Shown in pieces: positions 1 to 6,082 of a DNA stretch of 8,711 nucleotides; position 1 is the first letter of the stretch; each line of letters begins with the position of its first letter. The notes under the pieces are model-generated. The model was not told the DNA's origin and searched no databases. It saw only the letters and a list, made by a program, of their open reading frames with translations. Position numbers and translations under genes: made by a program. The DNA is from an uncultured Collinsella sp. (GTDB taxonomy: Bacteria > Actinomycetota > Coriobacteriia > Coriobacteriales > Coriobacteriaceae): NCBI GenBank assembly GCA_900551205.1, contig URUW01000069.1:1-8711 (forward strand), written 5' to 3'.

Positions 1-280
1 TGCCCACGTACTCGCCACGCGCCATCTCCAGGCCGCGGTTCATCGAGTCGCCGTAGCCGCTGTTGGCCTTGTCGATCATCTTGACGCGCCCATCGCGCTC
101 CATATACTCGCGGATAATCGCCGGCGAGTTGTCGGTCGACCCGTCGTTAATGCAGATGATCTCAATATCCTTGAGCGTCTGCGCCAGGGCGGAATCGAGA
201 CACTCGCGCAGGTAGCGCTGAACATTGTAAATGGGAATAAGCAGCGACAGAACAGGGCTGCCAGAGGCGTTAGTAGACAA
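1..280 (-). CDS. Family 2 glycosyltransferase (GT-A fold), N-terminal part only
   Basis: The gene runs off the left edge, so only the first 93 or so residues are seen. The reading begins MSTNASGSPVLSLLIPIYNV and shows the classic GT2 start: a hydrophobic beta strand with the P-x-Y-N motif (LLIPIYN), then the nucleotide-binding strand with INDGSTDNS, then a K-A-N-S-G-Y-G-x-S-x-N-R-G segment typical of GT2 enzymes such as those of polysaccharide and teichoic acid pathways. These enzymes move a sugar from an NDP-sugar to a growing glycan at the cytoplasmic face of the membrane. The metal-binding DxD region lies outside the window. The start is TTG at 278-280. It follows AGGAG by 5 bases and an in-frame TAA lies only three codons upstream, so no earlier start is possible. 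The gene is divergent from the glycosyltransferase at 537. The sugar and acceptor cannot be told from this part. Confidence 0.9.
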   Translation of the reverse strand, partial: MSTNASGSPVLSLLIPIYNVQRYLRECLDSALAQTLKDIEIICINDGSTDNSPAIIREYMERDGRVKMIDKANSGYGDSMNRGLEMARGEYVG

Positions 281-344
281 ATGTGCTCCTTAGGAAATAC
301 CTGTCGTTTCATGGTATCAAAGGGTCAGCGCGCCAGCGGACGTT

Positions 345-374
345 TATATAATCTATGGAGCCTCTTGCGGGCAA
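345..374 (-). promoter_or_regulatory. Candidate promoter for the left glycosyltransferase
   Basis: On the minus strand TTGCCC (369-374) is followed after 18 bases by TATATA (345-350), in a short AT-rich patch within otherwise GC-rich DNA. Transcription would start near 338, giving a leader of about 58 bases before the TTG start. Both boxes match the sigma-70-type consensus only in part, so this is a reasoned guess. Confidence 0.4.
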
Positions 375-433
375 AGTAGCCGCACGTCATGCGGCGGGCC
401 CGTGGCAGGTTCCTGCGTTTTATTCAAAGCTTG

Positions 434-461
434 CCGACAAGGTGCGGTGAGCCTTTACAAT
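434..461 (+). promoter_or_regulatory. Candidate promoter for the glycosyltransferase at 537
   Basis: TACAAT (456-461) matches five of six bases of the -10 consensus. CCGACA (434-439) lies 16 bases upstream and matches four of six of the -35 consensus; TTGCCG (431-436) is an alternative with a less favourable 19-base spacer. Transcription would start near 468. That lies downstream of the possible GTG start at 402 and so supports the ATG at 537. Confidence 0.45.
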
Positions 462-536
462 AGAACAGTCCCAAGGACGTATTCGATAGCTTCCGCGCAG
501 CGCTCGCCCGCCGCGCGTGAAAGGATATATTGCCCC

Positions 537-1556
537 ATGCCTTCAACCCTTCCCGCTCCCATCGATAAGCTCGCCATCGTTGTCGTTACGTACAAGCGCC
601 AGGAACTCCTGGCCAACCTGTTCGACTCCATGACCGAGCTCACGGCAACGCCCTGGCGCATCGTGATTGTCGATAACGAGAATTCGCGCGAGACCGAGGC
701 CATGTGCACCGCATTCAACGAGCGCCTGGCCAGCCTGTGGGGCATCGACACCGAGCAGCCCGACGCGCAGGGCGGCACCGACCGTGTCATCTACGCCCCG
801 CAGCTCGAAAACGGCGGCGGTGCGGGCGGCTTCTCCGCTGGCACTAAATGCGCCTACGATCTGGGGGCCCAGTGGTTCTGGGTGATGGACGACGACGTGC
901 TCGTCATCCCCGAAGGCATCGAGCGTCTTGCCAAGTGGACCGACCGCTACGATGTCATCCAGGGTTCGCGCCTGGACTTTGACGGCGGCGCTTTCTTTTG
1001 GCAGTACCAGCTCATCCTTTCGCTCGGCATCCCTAACCCCATCGCCAAGTGGGACTTGGGGCCCGAGGGCTACCGCACCATGAACCAACTGTGCTTTGAG
1101 GGCGGCATGTTCTCGCGCCGCGTGGTCGACAAGATTGGCCTGCCCGACGCGCGCTTCTTTATCTACGGCGACGATGCCTGCTACGGCTACGTGGCCAGCC
1201 AGCACTTCCCCGCCGCCGTGGTTGCCGACGTGGTGCTCAAGCGCGCCCGCGCCGTCTCCAACTGGGATATCGCCGGCAAACGACAGCTCAACTCCACGAG
1301 CGACACCAACCGCTACTACATCATGCGCAACCGAGGCTTCCTCGCTCGCTATATGCAGATCTACGGTGACTACCACCCCATGCTGTTCCGTCTGGGCAAT
1401 GCCGCGACCTTCTGCAAGGAGTTCATTCGTCTGGCAGCAGTCGACAAATGCTTTAAGACCGGCATTCCGGCGCTGCGCCGCGGCATGAAGGACGCCCGCA
1501 AGATCGTTAAGGATCCCAACTGGAAGCCCATGCCGCCCCTGAAGGACGCCGAGTAG
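537..1556 (+). CDS. Family 2 glycosyltransferase, GlfT2/rhamnosyltransferase-like
   Basis: A complete 339-residue enzyme likely to add a sugar such as galactofuranose or rhamnose to an envelope glycan, working at the inner face of the membrane. It has an N-terminal GT-A strand (AIVVVTYKRQ, residues 13-22), the IVDN strand (44-47), the N-G-G-G-A-G-G-F glycine-rich loop (92-99) typical of GlfT1/GlfT2-like and rhamnosyl GT2 enzymes, and a metal-binding DDD at 118-120. The F-I-Y-G-D-D segment at 208-213 probably carries the catalytic base. No membrane segment is evident; the Lys/Arg-rich C-terminus (about 314-330) may touch the membrane. I chose the ATG at 537 because GAAAGGA lies about 10 bases upstream and conserved sequence starts just after it. 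A GTG at 402 in the same frame would add 45 residues without family character and lies before the likely promoter. The gene ends with TAG-TAA and converges with the ATPase gene 20 bp away. The exact sugar is unknown. Confidence 0.9.
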   Translation: MPSTLPAPIDKLAIVVVTYKRQELLANLFDSMTELTATPWRIVIVDNENSRETEAMCTAFNERLASLWGIDTEQPDAQGGTDRVIYAPQLENGGGAGGFSAGTKCAYDLGAQWFWVMDDDVLVIPEGIERLAKWTDRYDVIQGSRLDFDGGAFFWQYQLILSLGIPNPIAKWDLGPEGYRTMNQLCFEGGMFSRRVVDKIGLPDARFFIYGDDACYGYVASQHFPAAVVADVVLKRARAVSNWDIAGKRQLNSTSDTNRYYIMRNRGFLARYMQIYGDYHPMLFRLGNAATFCKEFIRLAAVDKCFKTGIPALRRGMKDARKIVKDPNWKPMPPLKDAE

Positions 1557-1560
1557 TAAA

Positions 1561-1572
1561 GGGCTTTCGCCC
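1561..1572. terminator. Short hairpin between convergent genes, possible weak terminator
   Basis: The 20-bp gap between the convergent stop codons holds GGGC-TTTC-GCCC. Read on the minus strand it is GGGC-GAAA-GCCC, a four-pair stem with a GNRA-type tetraloop followed by TTTA, just after the ATPase gene's stop. The stem is short and the T-tract poor, so it may be only a weak or shared 3' end. Confidence 0.35.
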
Positions 1573-1576
1573 GCCG

Positions 1577-3376
1577 CTACAGTCGTTGACACACCACGGA
1601 CACACGCTGACCGTCAAAGCCAAAGCCCCAACGCATGCGCCCGACGGCGGGGCGCGGCACGCGGATATCATCGATGCCGTCGCGCTCTATGTCGAGCAGC
1701 GCCTGAACCGCCAACAGTTCCAGGCCCAGGGCATCGACGCCAGGGTCGTACAACATGTTGACCGTAATGAGCGGTCGCTCATCGAGCATGCCGAGCGTGT
1801 CGGCCACGTCAAACACCCGACCGGTGGGAATCACCTGGATATCCCAGCGATCCGAGACGCCACTTCGCTTGGAGCTGGGATTGCAATAGCCGGGCAGTCC
1901 AAAGCAGAGCCCCTGAAGCGCCAGATGATAGGCTGTCGGCATATCTGATTGGCCCACATCGATGCCCAGATCGCCGATAGCACAGCTCAAAGCTTGCTTT
2001 ACAGTGTCCTCGTCTCCTCGACACAGCCCGTCATGGAACGAGTCGATAACTCCAACGTCCTCAACGGCGCACTCAAACCATTCCAGAATTACAAGACGGA
2101 GCGCCTGACGCACTTCGTTGTTAGGCAGACGCAGGGAACGAAGGCACGCGCCGTCCTCCGAATGCCCCGTCATGTCCGTCGTAAGAAATCCAGACAGATA
2201 CAGCGCTGTCCAGATATCTTCGGGCTTGGCGACATCGGCCACCTCGGCATGCACATGCACTGGCGCCTCAATAAACCCATGCGGCTCAAGCAAATCGAAC
2301 AATGCGGACAGGCGCATGAGATTCCAGTCACCGACGCATGCGCTCAGACGGTCAGCGTAACCATACAGATCTGCCCGAACAGGCGCGACGCAACCGCGAT
2401 GTGCGTAGTCCACCACGCGCTCCGGGCTCGAGCAATAAAAACCACCAAACAGATAGCCCTCGAGCCACTCACGCGCGTCATCCAGACAGCCGTTGCGACC
2501 GACGCAATCCAACAGCACCTGGACTTCGTCGTCCGAAAAACCGAACCATCGATCACACCAACTCGACAGTGGCGTCGCCGATCGATAGGAAACCCCACGC
2601 TGGGACAACGCAAGCTCGGCAGGACCGGGGCGCTCGCCCATCAGACACGTCAATCGCAACGAGTCGCCGGCGTCGGCAATGGTGTCGAACAACATTCGGC
2701 TGAGCGACTCTAGGGAATCCACGCTACCGTCGTCCTTAGCGTCCAAACGCTTTGGACATACCGCGTCGTAGTCGTCTATCAGAAGAACAACCCGCTCATC
2801 GAAAGCTGTCTGAAGCAGTTTAATAAGCACGCCAAGCGCCGCATCGATCTCCTTATCGCTGGCCACCCCACGCGCCGCCCTCTCGATAAGACGAATCTCA
2901 CGTCTTGACAGATCAGGCGCGTCAAGCAGCGGCAGCAATCGGGCGCACTCGTGCGCGACAGCACTGCGAATAGCCGCCGCAGCATCAGCGTCGCGCCTCG
3001 CAGCGGCAGTTGAAAAGTCGAGCGTGATGACCGGATAACACGCGTACTCATCACGATAGCGACCACCGTCCGCCTGCCAAATCTGGGTGCCGACGAACGG
3101 GCTTCGATCCGGCCGCCGGTGATCAGGTCGTTCCAAATAGCATTTGAGCATCGATAGATTCATGCTCTTGCCAAAACCCTTGGGCCGACAACAAATCGCA
3201 ACAGGTGCTTCGCTGTCCAATATATCGGCAATAAACATAGTCTTATCGACGAGTAAACACCGATTGATTGCATCGGAAAAGTCGTGTACATCAACCGGTA
3301 GAGCTGCGCTATCCGCATGATTGAGCAACCGTGCACCAAACGCATGAGTAAAACCACAATTCACCTGTTCAGACAC
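1577..3376 (-). CDS. AAA-ATPase-like / DUF1703 (PD-(D/E)XK-type) protein, nuclease site degenerate
   Basis: A 599-residue protein of the AAA-ATPase_like plus DUF1703 family, common in many copies in gut bacteria; its biological role is not established. Visible in order: the family's V-D-K-T-M motif (43-47), a Walker A-like R-P-K-G-F-G-K-S (64-71), a Walker B-like VVLLIDDYD (196-204, where the family usually has DEYD), the W-F-G-F-S-D-D-E segment (277-284) and W-L-E-G-Y-L-F-G-G (304-312), all found in relatives. The C-terminal part aligns by eye with the PD-(D/E)XK-like domain: YHLALQGL (483-490), S-D-R-W-D-I (508-513) with D512 kept, then P-L-I-T-V-N (535-540) where relatives have I-I-E-F-K. 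The catalytic E and K would thus be T538 and N540. The start is GTG at 3374-3376, preceded by AAGGAG at 8 bases; the frame is open further upstream but without family sequence. Base composition looks less GC-rich than the suf genes, which may hint at transfer. It stands alone between a terminator and a convergent gene. Confidence 0.85.
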   Translation of the reverse strand: MSEQVNCGFTHAFGARLLNHADSAALPVDVHDFSDAINRCLLVDKTMFIADILDSEAPVAICCRPKGFGKSMNLSMLKCYLERPDHRRPDRSPFVGTQIWQADGGRYRDEYACYPVITLDFSTAAARRDADAAAAIRSAVAHECARLLPLLDAPDLSRREIRLIERAARGVASDKEIDAALGVLIKLLQTAFDERVVLLIDDYDAVCPKRLDAKDDGSVDSLESLSRMLFDTIADAGDSLRLTCLMGERPGPAELALSQRGVSYRSATPLSSWCDRWFGFSDDEVQVLLDCVGRNGCLDDAREWLEGYLFGGFYCSSPERVVDYAHRGCVAPVRADLYGYADRLSACVGDWNLMRLSALFDLLEPHGFIEAPVHVHAEVADVAKPEDIWTALYLSGFLTTDMTGHSEDGACLRSLRLPNNEVRQALRLVILEWFECAVEDVGVIDSFHDGLCRGDEDTVKQALSCAIGDLGIDVGQSDMPTAYHLALQGLCFGLPGYCNPSSKRSGVSDRWDIQVIPTGRVFDVADTLGMLDERPLITVNMLYDPGVDALGLELLAVQALLDIERDGIDDIRVPRPAVGRMRWGFGFDGQRVSVVCQRL

Positions 3377-3409
3377 TGTAAACTCTCCTTCTAACGCAGC
3401 ACGATGCCC

Positions 3410-3437
3410 ATTGTAGCGAGCGGGTAGAGCGCAACAA
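3410..3437 (-). promoter_or_regulatory. Candidate promoter for the AAA-ATPase-like gene
   Basis: On the minus strand TTGTTG (3432-3437) is followed after 16 bases by TACAAT (3410-3415), a five-of-six match to the -10 consensus. Transcription would start near 3403 and give a leader of about 27 bases that contains the AAGGAG ribosome site. The -35 match is weak (three of six). Confidence 0.45.
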
Positions 3438-3476
3438 TATCGACATGCAAACGTTTCGGGCAGCGGTAGCAACAGA

Positions 3477-3488
3477 CCCCCGAGGGGG
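3477..3488. repeat. Small C/G inverted repeat
   Basis: CCCCC and GGGGG flank the dinucleotide GA; as a hairpin this would be four pairs with a CGAG loop. It lies between the surface-protein terminator and the ATPase promoter. There is no T-tract on either side and no role can be assigned. Confidence 0.3.
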
Positions 3489-3509
3489 CATAACAAATCG
3501 TTGCACAAC

Positions 3510-3543
3510 AAAAAAGGGGCCCGATGCCGCCGCACCGGACCCC
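3510..3543 (-). terminator. Strong intrinsic terminator of the surface-protein gene
   Basis: On the minus strand a 12-pair stem (arms 3532-3543 and 3516-3527, with two G-T wobbles and no mismatch) closes a four-base GGCG loop and is followed directly by six T (3510-3515). It lies 33 bases after the TAA stop of the surface-protein gene. It should end that transcript and insulate the ATPase gene, which is on the same strand further on. Confidence 0.92.
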
Positions 3544-3705
3544 GTCCCAAACTCTTATAGAAAACGATCTGGAAGATTACTCCTCCAAGCCGTCCTCCCC
3601 AGAAGCCTTCTTTTGCTGATCGAGCTTATGCTTACCACTTACGATAGACGTAGCGCCCAGTGTGGCCAAGCTTGCACTGGCAAGGCTCGCCATCACAATC
3701 AAGTC

Positions 3706-3720
3706 GCCCGTCTTGGGCAT
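3706..3720 (-). other. Sortase sorting signal MPKTG
   Basis: Encodes Met-Pro-Lys-Thr-Gly followed by Asp, a variant of LPxTG with Met in place of Leu. Behind it come about 23 mostly hydrophobic residues (LIVMASLASASLATLG and onward) and then a tail rich in Lys and Glu (GKHKLDQQKK...). This is the order expected for a substrate that sortase cuts between Thr and Gly and joins to the cell wall. The tail after the hydrophobic part is longer than usual and ends acidic. Confidence 0.85.
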
Positions 3721-3738
3721 GTTGCCGCCCGAGGACTT

Positions 3739-3768
3739 AGTCGTTGTAGTCGTCGTGGTCGTGGTGGT
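3739..3768 (-). repeat. Run of ten threonine codons
   Basis: Ten consecutive Thr codons (a mix of ACC, ACG, ACT and ACA) just before the sorting signal. Because the codons vary, the run is kept at the protein level and is not a simple triplet slippage tract. Such Thr runs often form a stiff, possibly glycosylated, wall-spanning stalk. Confidence 0.8.
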
Positions 3769-4985
3769 CACCGTTTTGGAGTCATTTTGCTCCTGGACCT
3801 GGTCATCGGTGTTGCCCTTACCGCTGTTCTCGCCCTGCTGCTTTCCGCCCTCGGTCTTGCTCTCGTCCTCGTCCTTCTTCTGTTCGGACTTGTCGCTCTT
3901 CTCCTCAGAGCTAGAACCCTTATCGGATTCGGTCTTCTCGGAAGCCTTGTCCTTGGAGTCGCCCTTTGCGGCTTCGATCTTTTCCGTGGAAACCTGATCA
4001 GAGTTGCCCTTGTTCTGGGTCGAGCCGTTATTGACGCCAGCCATCAGCGAAGAGCCCAGCGTAGAACCAAGCTGCTCGGAGAAAGAAGGCTTCTTGTCCG
4101 GCGAAGCAACGGGAACGTCCGGTGCCTTATTCGAGTCATCCTTGGAAGCATCGGAACCAGGGGTTGCGTCAGAGCCGGAGCCGTTGTTAGAGCCGGTGCC
4201 AACGGACGAATCGCTCGAGCCGGTGGATGAGTTAGAGGTGCCAGCGCCGGTCGAACCAGAAGCGTCGCTGTCCGTATTGCCTGCAGAGCTTGAAGACGAA
4301 TCGCCCGCAGCAGAGCCGTTCGAAACGGAGCCGTTCGAGGTGGAGCCGTCGTTGGTAGTGCCACCAGCAGAGCCATCACCGTCAGCATCGGTCGAGGGCG
4401 CATCCATCCTGTCATCGTTAGCATCGTCACGCGAGTCGTCATTCGAATCAGGCGCCGGCGTAGGCTCGGGCTGCACGGGCGTCGCAGCGGCAGCGGCCTC
4501 GTCCTCGGCGATATAAACCAAGCAGTCCTTCAGCTCGTTGCGGTAGCGGTTCTTCCAGCCCTCATGATACTGGGGCTGGCTCGAAAACTTGGTGGCAACG
4601 TTATCGACCACGCTATTGAAGAGCGCCGTCACAAACTCGCGGTCGGACATATCGTTGGAGAGATTCGCCCAACGGAAGAAGTCCCTGCAGCCACCGGTGC
4701 CGCACATGTTGGTAATGCTCCACACCATGCCCTTAACGCAATCGGCACGGCCCGAAATATCAATACCTAGGCCGCTCTTGAGCCACGCCTCGGTCACCGC
4801 ATAGTACGAGTTGTACGCATAGGCATCTTGCAGAGCCGAAAACTCAGCAGGGTCGGTGTTATAAGCGCCCTGGAAGGCCTCCTGCGCAATACGGCCCAGC
4901 TCAGTGAGCTGGGCGTTCTCGTACATGGCATTGCTCGTGTTAGAAATCTCGCTGCCGCGATCAATCGCATCCTTGAGCATGCTGT

Positions 4986-4994
4986 ATTCTCGGG
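4986..4994 (-). other. Site of the apparent frameshift in the surface-protein gene
   Basis: Upstream the coding frame reads Y-N-Y-N-P-E (ending GAG at 4989-4991); downstream the coherent frame reads Y-S-M-L-K-D from TAC at 4984-4986. Two A bases lie between them. Restoring a third A would give N-P-E-K-Y-S-M-L-K-D, so loss of one A from an AAA run is the simplest explanation. Confidence 0.75.
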
Positions 4995-5407
4995 ATTGTA
5001 GTTGTAGACCTGCTTCATAAACGGAATGAGCGACCAACGACGGTCGAACTGGTAATAACCCAGCGCGTTATAGCCGTCGCCATACGAAAAGCCCTGGTTA
5101 TAGTTGCCATGGCTCTCGTACTTGGTAAAGTACTTCATCTCGGGGGTCACGTTAACAAACGAAACGCCCTGGACCGACCTCAGCACGCCCGAGAAGGACT
5201 GCTGGGTGTAGAGACCCTTATCGATATCGGTGGCATCCGAGGCAACGCCCGGCGTGGGCTCCTCGGCAGCGGCGGGTGCCGGCACGGAAACGGCGCCAAA
5301 CGAAAGCGCCAGCGTCAGGCCCGCGACAATAGCAGAATGCTTGGGCTGCATAAGATCCTCCCTGCATTGGTGTAGTTAAAGTGCAGTTTGCAAAGATAGA
5401 AATAAGT

Positions 5408-5460
5408 ATTGCAGCTCGCCCGTTGTTGCACAACAACCCCTCGGTAAACGGCAACAACCC
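5408..5460 (-). promoter_or_regulatory. Repeat-rich control region of the surface-protein gene
   Basis: About 60-110 bp upstream of the surface-protein start lies a perfect 7-bp inverted repeat, GTTGTTG (5422-5428), CA, CAACAAC (5431-5437). The unit CAACAACCC (5431-5439) recurs at 5452-5460, exactly 21 bp on, which is two helical turns. A possible promoter on the minus strand, TTGTTG (5431-5436), 17 bases, TGCAAT (5408-5413), overlaps the inverted repeat. The layout suggests a protein-binding site, but no regulator can be named and the promoter boxes are weak. Confidence 0.4.
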
Positions 5461-5490
5461 TCCGCGAAATCTTAAGGAATTGCGCTCAAC

Positions 5491-5922
5491 CTACAGCTTA
5501 ATGTCGAAGTTGATCTCGGGGACGGCAGCAAGGTCGGCCAACGTCACGCCGTCGACGTACTTTTCGATCACGCCGTCCAGACCGCGCCAGAATTTGACGG
5601 TCGAGCAAAGATCGCTGCGGGCGCAGCTGTTGTCGATGCCATCGCACGCCACCGGAGCCGTGCTGCCCTCGACGGCGCGCAGGATGTCGCCGGCACGCAC
5701 CTCGGCCGGGTCTTTGGCCATCATGTAGCCGCCGCCCTTGCCGCGCACGCTCTTAAGTAGGCCCGCCTTCATGAGCGGACGAACCAGCTGCTCCAGATAC
5801 TTTTGCGAGATACGCTCGCGGTCGGCGACCTCGCGCAGAGCGATCTTGCCCTCGGCGTCGCCCAGCGCTGCGATATAGATCATTAACCGGAGGGCATAGC
5901 GGCCCTTAGAAGAAATGAGCAT
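5491..5922 (-). CDS. Rrf2-family Fe-S-type transcriptional regulator (IscR/SufR-like)
   Basis: A 143-residue Rrf2-family DNA-binding protein. Residues 1-20 (M-L-I-S-S-K-G-R-Y-A-L-R-L-M) are the family's first helix. A winged helix-turn-helix follows: ALREVADRERISQKYLEQLV (28-47), with the wing R-G-K-G-G-G-Y at 60-66. Three Cys, C93, C100 and C106 (C-x6-C-x5-C), lie where IscR and relatives hold an Fe-S cluster, so this protein probably senses cluster supply. E. coli IscR has x5 between the first two, so the spacing here is one longer. The ATG at 5920-5922 is chosen because GGGAGG lies just upstream and family homology begins at once; a longer reading to 6000 would add 26 residues and run through the operator. 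It is divergent from the suf genes, which points to control of suf and of itself. The surface-protein gene lies 139 bp downstream on the same strand, with no clear terminator between. Confidence 0.92.
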   Translation of the reverse strand: MLISSKGRYALRLMIYIAALGDAEGKIALREVADRERISQKYLEQLVRPLMKAGLLKSVRGKGGGYMMAKDPAEVRAGDILRAVEGSTAPVACDGIDNSCARSDLCSTVKFWRGLDGVIEKYVDGVTLADLAAVPEINFDIKL

Positions 5923-5942
5923 ACCTACCCTCCCATTGCATC

Positions 5943-5973
5943 TGGGACAACATAACCAAGTTTGTTTGTCCCA
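5943..5973. promoter_or_regulatory. Candidate Rrf2 operator, copy 1
   Basis: A 31-bp interrupted palindrome: TGGGACAA (5943-5950) and its exact reverse complement TTGTCCCA (5966-5973), 15 bases apart, with an inner AAC (5954-5956) and GTT (5960-5962) on the same centre at 5958. It lies 21 bp before the regulator's start codon on that strand, where bound protein would block or overlap the regulator's promoter. That it binds the neighbouring Rrf2 protein is inferred from position and symmetry. Confidence 0.65.
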
Positions 5974-5986
5974 AATCTTAAGTAAG

Positions 5987-6017
5987 TGGGACAAACACAA
6001 CAGGTTATTTTGTCCAG
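5987..6017. promoter_or_regulatory. Candidate Rrf2 operator, copy 2
   Basis: A second copy with the same geometry: TGGGACAA at 5987-5994 and TTGTCCAG at 6010-6017, again 15 bases apart. The outer two positions of the right arm no longer pair, so this copy is less perfect. It starts exactly 44 bp after copy 1, about four helical turns, so two dimers could sit on nearly the same face. It lies 37 bp upstream of the likely suf -35 box. Confidence 0.62.
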
Positions 6018-6038
6018 GAATTTGAAAAGTCGAGTGGA

Positions 6039-6062
6039 TTAGTCGGGTTTTCCCTTGACTAA
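6039..6062. repeat. Inverted repeat TTAGTC/GACTAA at the suf promoter
   Basis: TTAGTC (6039-6044) pairs with GACTAA (6057-6062), and between them GGG (6045-6047) pairs with CCC (6052-6054) around TTTT, giving a nine-pair hairpin with a two-base bulge. It covers the likely -35 box. It could be a second operator on DNA; its half-sites point away from each other compared with the E. coli IscR type 1 site, so that motif cannot be claimed. Confidence 0.45.
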
Positions 6063-6082
6063 CGCCGAACCCATAGTAACTT
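6055..6082 (+). promoter_or_regulatory. Candidate suf operon promoter
   Basis: TTGACT (6055-6060) matches the -35 consensus at five of six bases. TAACTT (6077-6082) follows after 16 bases as a weak -10 (three of six), in an AT-rich patch. Transcription would start near 6089 with a leader of about 58 bases before sufC. A weak -10 behind a good -35 would fit a promoter under regulator control. Confidence 0.45.

Larger units (their letters stand above)
3577..5351 (-). pseudogene. MPKTG-anchored secreted protein with lysozyme-like domain, interrupted by a frameshift
   Basis: One gene read in two frames. Adding one base near 4988 gives a continuous 591-residue protein; as the sequence stands, the first frame (from ATG 5349-5351, with GGAGG 5 bases upstream) runs off into unrelated sequence and stops at 4794. 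Residues 1-29 are a signal peptide ending A-P-A-A-A. Residues 72-112 hold K-Y-E-S-H-G-N-Y and A-L-G-Y-Y-Q-F, resembling the E-S-x-G-N/G-x-Y-Q core of lysozyme and transglycosylase folds, with E79 the likely catalytic Glu. An Ala/Tyr/Asn-rich folded region with Cys residues follows to about 285. Then comes a long Asp/Ser/Asn/Gly stalk, a Lys/Glu/Ser-rich stretch, ten Thr in a row, and the sorting signal MPKTG (545-549) with a hydrophobic segment and a charged tail. The product would be a wall-anchored peptidoglycan hydrolase-like protein. Both halves look well kept, so the break may be recent or a sequence error. A bacterial programmed shift is unlikely because no slippery heptamer is seen at the junction. 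Confidence 0.8.

Noticed and set aside
402..536. Upstream in-frame GTG start for the glycosyltransferase
   Set aside because: The added 45 residues carry no family sequence, the likely promoter lies after this codon, and a ribosome site fits the ATG at 537.
543..1592. 349-codon open frame on the minus strand opposite the glycosyltransferase
   Set aside because: It mirrors a high-GC coding gene; its Val/Gly/Ala/His-rich sequence shows no domain and it overlaps the ATPase gene's end and the whole recognised GT.
1949..2713. 254-codon plus-strand open frame within the ATPase gene
   Set aside because: No family features, no clear ribosome site, and it lies wholly within a well-supported gene on the other strand.
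3445..4516. Plus-strand open frames rich in Leu/Val or Glu/Pro/Ser opposite the surface protein
   Set aside because: The poly-Val and Glu/Pro-rich stretches are the reverse reading of the Thr run and the Ser/Asp-rich stalk. They also cross the strong terminator.
4981..5065. Programmed -1 ribosomal frameshift in the surface-protein gene
   Set aside because: The direction fits -1, but no X-XXY-YYZ slippery heptamer is present in the overlap near the junction, and no stable hairpin just downstream was seen.
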